A model generated the notes under the pieces. The model was not told the DNA's origin, ran no database searches, and was given only the letters and a program-made list of their open reading frames with translations. The translations under genes were made by a program, and so were the position numbers. Shown piece after piece: positions 57,129 through 64,000 of a stretch of DNA of 64,000 bases; position 1 is the first letter of the stretch, and each line of letters starts with the position of its first letter. Source of the stretch: Cyanophora paradoxa (taxonomy: Eukaryota; Glaucocystophyceae; Cyanophorales; Cyanophoraceae); the NCBI GenBank assembly GCA_004431415.1, contig QPMI01000184.1:1-64000 (forward strand), written 5' to 3'.

Positions 57129-58483
57129 TATACGTATATATGTGTTAAACATATATGCATACGTATACGTATGCATATATATATGTGTTAAACTACGAAA
57201 TGCATGTGCATCTAGATCTGGAGACGCGTGCGTCGACGGCCGTGCATGTGCGGGATCGCGCACTTTGCGGGCGTGGAATGCGCTTCTGCTTCCCGCGGCC
57301 GTTCGAATTCTTGGCCATCGCCAAGCTTGAATTCGCAATTCCGATTGCAAGGGTACCGGTATCTGAATTCGAAGGCTCCCCGACCTCGTCGTCGATGTTG
57401 TCTTCAGTCGAGATCGCGATCGTTGCCGCTTCCTGTGATGATCGGTATTAATTCTTTTCTTGTCGTCGATCGCAAACACGTTGAACGCGAGGAGAGCGCT
57501 AACTATATATGCGCTATATATATATAGCGCTAGCTATACATATATAGCTGCAGCTGGCGGGCTTGCTTCGATTCGCTGCTTGAACTTATGATTATTACTA
57601 TCGACCGTCGGACCAGACCTCGATCGCCCGCGGCCGGCCCACGCGTACGCCGCGGGTATTCGGGAAGGCACGGGAAGAACGCGCACTTTTAATTTACACG
57701 GGCGGTCATGATGATAGAGTTCGAAAGGCGCGCACGGCACGTTGATATCGATCGCGATCGATATCGATATCGCGACCGTCCGACGGTCCGACCGCTGGAA
57801 GCTTAAAAAAGCTTTCAATTGCAAGCCTTGCAATTGACGCCGGGCGCCGAATTCGAATTGCGAAGTCGCTGCGCATGCGAGTATACGTATGTGCCACACG
57901 AGTATACGCATCATGATGCGTATAAGTGTGCACACGTACCGTAGTACGTATACTAGCGGCTGCATGCGCAGCTGCGGCTGCCAGGCTGCAGTGTGCACAG
58001 CATTAGCGGCTACTAGTGCATGTGCTGCGGCTGCAGCGCTATATAACTATAGCTAGCTATAGCGATAGCTAGATGCCCTCATGATCACCTCATGAGACCG
58101 TACGCGTACCGTAGGACGGCTGCGCACAGGACTGACTCAGTGAGCGCTAGCTATAGTACGCGCAGCTGCATGCGCAGGCCTTCAATTATATAATTATAAA
58201 GCCAGGCCCTTGAGCTTAAGCTTGCAAGTTAACGTTGCGCCCGGCCGCGCGCGCCGCGTCTAAGCCTATAGCTAGCTGCAGCTGTAGGATCGCGATCGAC
58301 TCCGCGAGGTGCGCATGCACGCGTACGCGTACGCGCGCTACTACAAGTAGTACTATATATACTATAGCTATGATAGTGAGTAGTACTGGTAGGTGTGCGC
58401 ATGCTACCGTAGTACCGTATACGTATACGTAGTACCGTAGCACAGTTAGTACCTTAGTACGGCCGCGGCTATCAGGGACACTA
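57129..58483. other. Noncoding, very rich in short palindromes
   Basis: No gene is seen. Examples of perfect palindromes are GCATACGTATACGTATGC (57157-57174 area), GATATCGATCGCGATCGATA-TC (about 57745-57766), and TATATATGCGCTATATATA-type sequence near 57505-57530. Alternating pu/py runs (ACGCGTACGCGTACGCGCGC near 58320) favour Z-DNA or cruciforms. Confidence 0.5.
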
Positions 58484-59068
58484 GAGCGCATTCTGGTCCA
58501 AAATTAATACAGCAATTGGGTTGGGAATTATGTGTTGTGTGATGGCGCAGCGAGGGGGGCAGCGGGCTAGGCGACAGATAGCAGTAATGGAGGTTGCATG
58601 CTACTGAACACGATACATTAGGCGGCGTCTAGCCCCGTCACCATCGGTTTTCGACCACTGCGGGCGCGGGATTCGCGGCGCGGGATCGGCAAGACAGCTA
58701 CACGAGTGCTAGGGAATCGGCGCGCATAGGTCCTTTTTGCTAGCGGATCCCCGCTGCGCGCCCGCGCGCCAAGGTCCCGCGCGCCCGCTTGCGGAGGGGG
58801 GGGACAGCGATTCCGTCATGCAGTCCGCGCTGCTAGCGCTCTGGTCGCGTTATGCATGCGCGGTACAGCGCAACGATTGCGCTGTGTACCGCTTCGGTCG
58901 AAAACCGATGGTGACGGGGCTAGACGCCGCCTAATGTATCGTGTTCAGTAGCATGCAACCTCCATTACTGCTATCTGTCGCCTAGCCCGCTGCCCCCCTC
59001 GCTGCGCCATCACACAACACATAATTCCCAACCCAATTGCTGTATTAATTTTGGACCAGAATGCGCTC
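58484..59068. mobile_element. Fold-back (long TIR) element with 3-bp CTA target duplication
   Basis: Terminal inverted repeats of 173 bp (58484-58656 and 58896-59068) are perfect as far as I can read. They begin GAGCGCATTCTGGTCC. The element is flanked by CTA on both sides (58481-58483 and 59069-59071). The 239-bp centre holds a second hairpin, GGTACAGCGC...GCGCTGTGTACC (58862-58890). There is no transposase frame, so it is non-autonomous. A 3-bp duplication fits PIF/Harbinger-like or CACTA-like insertion, but neither consensus terminus is present. Confidence 0.8.
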
Positions 59069-59739
59069 CTAGATCCCTAGCACGCGGCCCGGCGGAATTC
59101 GAACTTCGGAACGTTAACTACGTTAATACTTGTGGCCCAGCCATGCATGCGCATGCCAGCGGCAGTGGCCAACTTATATATAGACAATTACTACGCTAGC
59201 GAACTACGGCTTTCTAAAAATTTTGAGCGCGGTAATTTAATTGGCAGCGCGGTAGTATCTATATAACTATATAATTATGCCAGCGCCGTACACGTAATTA
59301 AGTCTTACACGGTAGTTACGGTACCGGTAGCTTCGAAGTTCGCTAGCGGCGCGGCCGCGCTTTAAAAAGCTTTACTACTAGTATAGTAGCTAGTTAAAGA
59401 CCGTCAGACGTTAAGTCGCGATCGTCATGAGTGGAAAAAAATCAACTGCGATTGTTCGAATTCAAGATAATCGGATAATCATAATGCTCGCGATCGCGAG
59501 ATCGATATCGAATTCGAGGTTCCTTTCGCGTGCACGTGCTTATCCGATAATCACAGAAGCTCTGTGACGTGTACGTATATAACGTATCATCGGCGTATGG
59601 CTCTAGATCTGTGAGTCTGTGACAAATGGCTCTAGATCTGTCTGATGGCTCTGTTTTTTTATAACAAACAATCGACGTCGTTCAAGTTCGTTCGAAATCG
59701 AATTCCGAGTTCCGAGTTCCGAATCGTCTTTTTTTACTA
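59069..59739. other. AT-rich noncoding DNA
   Basis: No gene is seen. Near 59578-59650 a short imperfect repeat GTGACxxxTGGCTCTAGATCTGT occurs about three times. CTATATAACTATATAATTAT occurs near 59260. Confidence 0.4.
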
Positions 59740-60169
59740 TCTGGTCGATTTGGCTGGATAAAATAATGGAAAGCGATTGGCGAGAAACTGAAGCGTTTAA
59801 TACTAGCTAGTATGCATCTCGATGCTAGAATAAGGCTCAGTTTCGTGCGGATGCGGTACGAAATTTTCCTAGATGTATGGCCATACAAAAGCGACGAGGA
59901 AAAGGCCAGTTTCGCGGCGAGCTAGCCGAGCTAGCAGCGCGCCCGGCCGGCGTCTTATTGCCCCAGCGTTCGAGTCCCGGGAAGGGCAGTTGGGGGGAGC
60001 GGGGGGGCCTGGGCGGGCCTTGAGCTGCCTTGCGCTGTCGAGGGCTGAAGAGGGGGCCGGGGCGCAGCGACCCTGCTCTAGATTGCTCTAAACTGCACTT
60101 CAGACGTGCTCAGTTTCGCGCCAATCGTTTGCTGTGCTCCGCTAGAATTTCGGTTGGACATGTATGGCG
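59740..60169 (+). mobile_element. SINE-like repeat, copy 3, inverted, 52-bp deletion
   Basis: Reverse complement of the 482-bp unit, 430 bp long. The 52 missing bases lie between two GGG positions (CAGGG|TCGCTGCG), consistent with a microhomology deletion. On the plus strand the A box lies near 59923 and the B box at about 59966-59978. The end (GTATGGCG) runs into TCTTTTT, a possible Pol III terminator. CGTCTTTTT occurs on both sides (59725-59733 and 60168-60176) and may be a target-site duplication. Confidence 0.65.
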
Positions 60170-60210
60170 TCTTTTTCGAATTCTGCTTTTTTCTTGCGCG
60201 TTCGACAGTA

Positions 60211-60434
60211 CTGTAGGAATGCTTAAATTGCCGCGTAGTAAAATTGCCAAATTCGGCCAAAACCGGAATTGCCGTGGCGATAAATTGCCGAATCCAGATT
60301 TCCGAAGTTCCGCTCTATGGCCCCCTTAGAAAATCCCTACCCCCAGCAACATTGCCGTGGCTTAAAATTGCCGAATGCGGCCTCTCGGCAAGATACGGCA
60401 ATTTAAAACATCGGCTAAAAAAGCAATCCTACAG
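60211..60434. mobile_element. TA-flanked MITE (Tc1/mariner-like)
   Basis: Terminal inverted repeats CTGTAGGAATGCTT and AAGCAATCCTACAG (one mismatch) bound a 224-bp element with TA on each side (60209-60210, 60435-60436). That is the Tc1/mariner target. The interior carries about eight copies of ATTGCCG in both orientations and has no coding capacity. Confidence 0.7.
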
Positions 60435-60436
60435 TA

Positions 60437-61692
60437 CGTTTGGATCGACAATATAAAAGGGCCACTGACTTGCCGTGCGCGTCAGTTAACGTTGGGTCCG
60501 GGGAAGGGAATTTAACCTCGGCGAATCCAAAGATGTAGATCTAGATCTAGAGACTTCGGGCCGGAAATTACTAAAAGGAACAAAGCCGCTGATCATGAGC
60601 CTCGGAGCTTGAGGAAGAAACTTGAAATGCAGAATTTATAATTAAGGCGGCCATGCTAGGCCAGAGGTAGGTCGCGGGCCCCGGGCGCCGGGCGCCGGCC
60701 CGGGGCGCGGCCCGCGGCCGGCGGGCGGGGGATGGCCATAGCTCGAGCTCATGCATGCCGCAGTGCGCATGCATATGATCACAAATCGAACCTTATATGC
60801 CTGCACGTGCACTTGACTCGGGGAGGCGCGCGGCCGCGGCTTGCAATTAATTGCCTAGAGGCTGGCCTCCGCGCGCGCGCGATCTGCATGCGCATGCGCG
60901 GGCAAAGCGCGCGCGATCTGCATGCGCGCGGTTGGAGCGGCTGTGGCGTGCGCGGCTGGCGCGCGCGGCTAGCGACATGTACAGCTGCAGCAGACTCCCA
61001 AGCGCTGAGAGCGCTATCCGATCATCGGATCGCGAGCTGTGCGGGAGTGAGCTCGAGAACTTCGGAAAGCGGCCGGCCGCGGGCGGGGCCGGCGGCGCGG
61101 GCCGGGGGGAGGAAGTGGCAGGGGGGTCCGTAAAAAGACTTTCCTCAGGGTAAGTTAACGCCGCGCACTCTCCAATGTGCCAAGTTCAGAGATTTAGAAT
61201 AACTTGGCGGAGCGCCGGCGCCCGCAGCGCGAGCCGACTTCCCCGCGAGGAGAGCGGGCTGCGCGTTGCAGTCCTCGAGCCGCGCGCGCTCTGTTCGCGT
61301 CGGCCGATCGGATGCAGCTCGCGCGGCTGTCGACGTCGAGCTGGACCCTCAGCTGGTCGGCGCGGGGGTACAGTCGACGATTGCTGGCCTGGCTGGCTTG
61401 ATGGCAGCGACTCCAGCGGCCGCCTGCTTCGTCTCCGCAGCCCCGCCGCCCTCGGTGCGGCGCCTCTAGGCCGTCGGCTTCGCTGGCGTGTCGTGCCTGC
61501 GGCGCCCCCGGATTCAATCCCAGCATCGCCTTGCCAGCGGCGTACGGGCGCCATCCGCAGCGGCTTAGCGTCGTTCGGCGGGTCGCGCGGTTGCTGAGGG
61601 GCCCTGTGCGGTGCGCCGGGGCTGTCCGCGAACCTGAGTCCGAACACGAGCTCGAGCGCAGGTTTGCGTGGCCGGCACCGCCCTCAGGCGCG
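60437..61692. other. Upstream region of the NACHT gene; no gene seen
   Basis: Nothing convincing as coding. AGATCTAGATCTAGA occurs near 60536-60551, and GCGCGCGATCTGCATGCGC is repeated near 60873-60925. A GC-rich part at 61200-61690 may be 5' leader of the NACHT gene. Confidence 0.35.
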
Positions 61693-64000
61693 ATGGGTAG
61701 CTGTCAGTCCGCTCCAGCTGCGCACGCACGCGCGCCAGCCTCGGCTCCCCAGGCGAGCAGCGCGGCTGCAATTGACGAAATCGGTACCTCCGCCACATCG
61801 ACGAGGCCTGCAGCTGTGCCTGCAGCTTTACCGGCAGCGCCAGCCGCGCCCTCAGCACACGAGAAAGCACCTGAGTTCGACGGAAAGGCAGCCGACGCGC
61901 CAGCACCCCCAGCTGGAGCTAAAGCAGATCCGACCGCCGCGGCACCTGCTCACGATCAGCCGGAGAGCGGGCGCGTGCTTATGGTTCACGGGCATGCTAT
62001 CGATCTGTCGCTCGCGACGCCGGCGCCTCAGAACCAAACCTCTTCCGGCTCAGCAGCGCTAGCTCCGGATCCATCGCCGGCTCTGCCCGCGCCAGCGGCG
62101 GGCGCGGCGTCGGCCTTCGCTTCCCGCACCGTTCGAGTCTTCCTCTCATCCACCTTCCGTGCGCCCGCTGCCGCTCCACCAGGCCGAGCCGCGCGCCCGC
62201 CCTCGATCGCCGACGGGCCGCCGCAGAGGACATGGGGCCGGAGCGTGCGGCGATCTTCGCGTCGGCTGTCCCGCGCCTCCGGCGCGCCCTTGACCCTCGG
62301 GGCCTCTTCTTCGTTCCCGTCGGTCCGCCCGCCCGCGCGGCCGCGCCGCCTGCCGCTCACCGCCCTTCGCAGATCTGCGGTGCGCCCGATCCGCATGGGA
62401 CGCGGCGCGCGAGTCGCGTTCTCACGAGAGGCGGCAGGTGGGGTATCACGAAAGAGGCAGCGGAGAGCGGCGAGGCGCGCAGCTCGGCCCGCGTTCGCCC
62501 GCGCCTCTCGACTGATGGGCCGGCAGGTGCTGCGGCTGTGCCTCGAGGAGGTCGAGCGCTCGACTTACTTCGTCGCGTGCGTGTCCCGTACTTCCCTTCG
62601 CCTACGATCCCCTTAGCCCCGGCGCAGCTTTCTCAAGCGGCGCTACGGGTGCGGGGTACCGGGGGGCGGGGGGGGGGCTACATGGGGCGGGGGGGTAGGG
62701 GGATACCAGGGGGGTGGGGCGCGGGGTAGCGGGGGCGGGGCGTTGTACCCCCTCCCCCTCGACGCCATCCATCACATGCTCGTCCTCGTATACCTGACTC
62801 TTTCTTTTGTCATTTCTCCCATGCCTTCATGCTTATTTTCTGTACCCCCCCCCCCTTTCCACTCCTTCCCCGCTTCTTCTCTTTCTGCTTTTTAAAACTT
62901 TGCGCGCAGTTGGCACCAGCCAGCGGACGGGCCTCGCGACCCGCTCCTCGCAGCGTGCGCTCCCACTCCGACAGACTCCGCTGGCAGCCACTGACCAGCC
63001 GCCGCGGCAGGTCTTTTGAGCGGGCGGCGGAGCGCTTCCCCTTCGTGTGGGGGTACGCCGACCGCAGCGCGACGGAGCTCGAGATCCTCCTCGGGGCCCT
63101 GTTCGACCCTCAGGCGCGCCACTTGCCTGCAGCACTCCGAACCGCCGCTGACGAACGTCTCGCCGCAGGGCGCGCCGCGCGTACGGGCGGCCACCAGCCG
63201 CTTCTACTTCGCAAGCGGCGGCGAAGCCGACAGTCGCGAATCGGAGGCGGCGCAGCGGCTGCTGGAAAGCCTCAAGGGCGCCGTCCGCGGGTCGGGGCTG
63301 CCGGTGCGGGCGCCGGACTACGGCAGCGCAGAGGAGCTCGCCGCCGCGATCCACGACGACGTGCTCAAGGCGCGCCGGCCCCGGCCGCTGCTTGCCTCGT
63401 CTGACGACGGCCGGCAGATGGTGGAGCGGGACTTTCCGAGGGGCGGCGAGCGGAGTTGGTTGGAGGAAGAAAGGCTGGCGCACGCGGCGTTCGGCGATGC
63501 GCGGCGGCGCGTGTACGTCCCGCATGCGGGCGCGGCGGAGGCGCTCGATGCATACGCGGCAGGGGATGGGCCGGAGCTTATGCTCGTCGTGGGCACCAGC
63601 GGCTGCGGCAAGAGCGGTGCGCTTCTGGCGCGGCGCTCCGTAAAAGAACGCTGGTTAATTCGAACCGACCTGCAGCGATGCTGGCGAACTGGGCGCACTC
63701 GTGGCAGGAGCGGCAGCCTGGCGACGTCACGCTGGTCCACTTCGTGGGCGGCTCGCAGCAGAGCTCCCGCCTCGCCAATCTGATGCGGTGCGCCCTGCGT
63801 TTCTGTCTGTTTCGAGCTCTGCTGACGCCGTAGGGTTTGGGTGGTGCAGGCGCGTGTACGAGTCGGTGCGGGCGGAGTGCCCCGAGGCGCCAGAGATGGA
63901 CAAGCCGATGCGGGAGGGCGGCCTTGAGGAGATGCTTGCGTTCCGCGGCTGGCTCGAGGCGGCGGCGCGGGCGCTGCAGCGGCGGCTCGTCCTCGCGATC
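61693..64000 (+). CDS. DUF4062-NACHT STAND protein (NPHP3/TEP1-like), 5' part, runs off the window
   Basis: STAND NTPases are switch proteins used in immunity, scaffolding and telomerase RNP. The N-terminus MGSCQSAP fits N-myristoylation (MGxxxS) plus palmitoylation (Cys4), followed by about 120 Ala/Pro-rich residues. DUF4062 begins RTVRVFLSSTF. It continues over introns to DMGPERAAIFASAVPRLRRA, FFVPV, then D-L-R across a 7-nt micro-exon (62373-62379) and WGITKEAAESG. It ends with LRLCLEEVERSTYFVACVSR and FPFVWGYADRSATELEILLG. A segment SRFYFASGGEADSRESEAAQ follows. The NACHT P-loop is LMLVVGTSGCGKSGALL, then VTLVHFVGGSQQSSRLANLM. The order DUF4062-NACHT is that of NPHP3-like proteins. The rest, probably NACHT remainder and C-terminal repeats, lies beyond 64000. 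Confidence 0.85.
62373..62379 (+). other. 7-nt micro-exon (ATCTGCG) in the NACHT gene
   Basis: It is bounded by ...CTTCGCAG on the left and GTGCGCCC on the right. The preceding exon ends GTC-G and the following starts G-TGG-GGT, so the micro-exon supplies GAT-CTG-CGG. That gives the DLRWG signature of DUF4062. Introns are 50 nt (62323-62372) and 58 nt (62380-62437). Confidence 0.7.

Noticed and set aside
58216-58491. 91-residue minus-strand frame in the palindrome-rich region
   Set aside because: Alternating GTACGC/TATAG sequence gives Val/Tyr/Arg repeats in every frame; no conserved signal.
59917-59985. Functional tRNA gene
   Set aside because: A- and B-box matches are present, but acceptor, T and anticodon stems do not pair. 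It is better seen as a tRNA-derived promoter in a repeat.
60732-61153. Overlapping plus-strand frames before the NACHT gene
   Set aside because: Made of GCGCGC/GCATGC simple sequence; no protein signature.

Overview
This window is nuclear DNA from a very GC-rich microbial eukaryote, most likely a plastid-bearing alga. The coding signal is split by many short introns (about 38-120 nt). Nearly all of those I traced are GT-AG, and they restore reading frames that match conserved eukaryotic proteins. HCF101, a plant-type LpxK and a LON-domain protein with a leader-like N-terminus point to a plastid lineage. I cannot name the species; haptophyte, pelagophyte or glaucophyte would all fit. There are no bacterial operons and no rRNA or CRISPR. 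Most long open frames in the GC-rich parts are shadows of these genes.

Left part (1-16.7 kb): a duplicated piece of RIF1 (1-578), LpxK (-), an unrecognised helical-repeat gene (+), the full RIF1 gene (-, with PP1-docking motifs), a BioF/KAPA synthase-like gene (+) and an unrecognised gene (-). Middle (16.9-36.9 kb): RBX1 (+), a decayed fragment of a CRESS-DNA-virus-type Rep (-), a Ser/Pro-rich frame (-), a GT54/MGAT4-like glycosyltransferase (+), an unrecognised gene (-), a glutamate carboxypeptidase II homologue (-), ALG8 (+), HCF101 (-) and a LON-domain protein (+). Right part (37-54.7 kb): a 2.0 kb LTR-like element with ATTT flanks, an Ala/Gly-rich unknown (-), a CAX-type Ca2+/H+ exchanger (-), PPCS (-), RBM17/SPF45 (+), two FKBP12-type isomerases (-), TMEM167/Kish (+), a truncated inverted FKBP copy (+) and a low-complexity protein (-). 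The last part (54.7-61.6 kb) is AT-richer and gene-poor. It is full of short palindromes and holds a fold-back element, a TA-flanked MITE and three copies of a 482-bp repeat with a tRNA-like promoter. The window ends inside a DUF4062-NACHT STAND protein gene with an acylation-type N-terminus.

Genes alternate in strand, so most neighbours form head-to-head pairs with 57-480 bp between start codons. Functions are mainly housekeeping: N-glycan assembly and branching (ALG8, GT54), ubiquitin ligase (RBX1), splicing (RBM17), CoA and biotin cofactors (PPCS, BioF), plastid Fe-S assembly (HCF101), secretory pathway (TMEM167) and replication timing (RIF1). Two features run across the genes: introns carry C-rich runs on the sense strand, and a GTACCCC motif recurs inside introns of unrelated genes.
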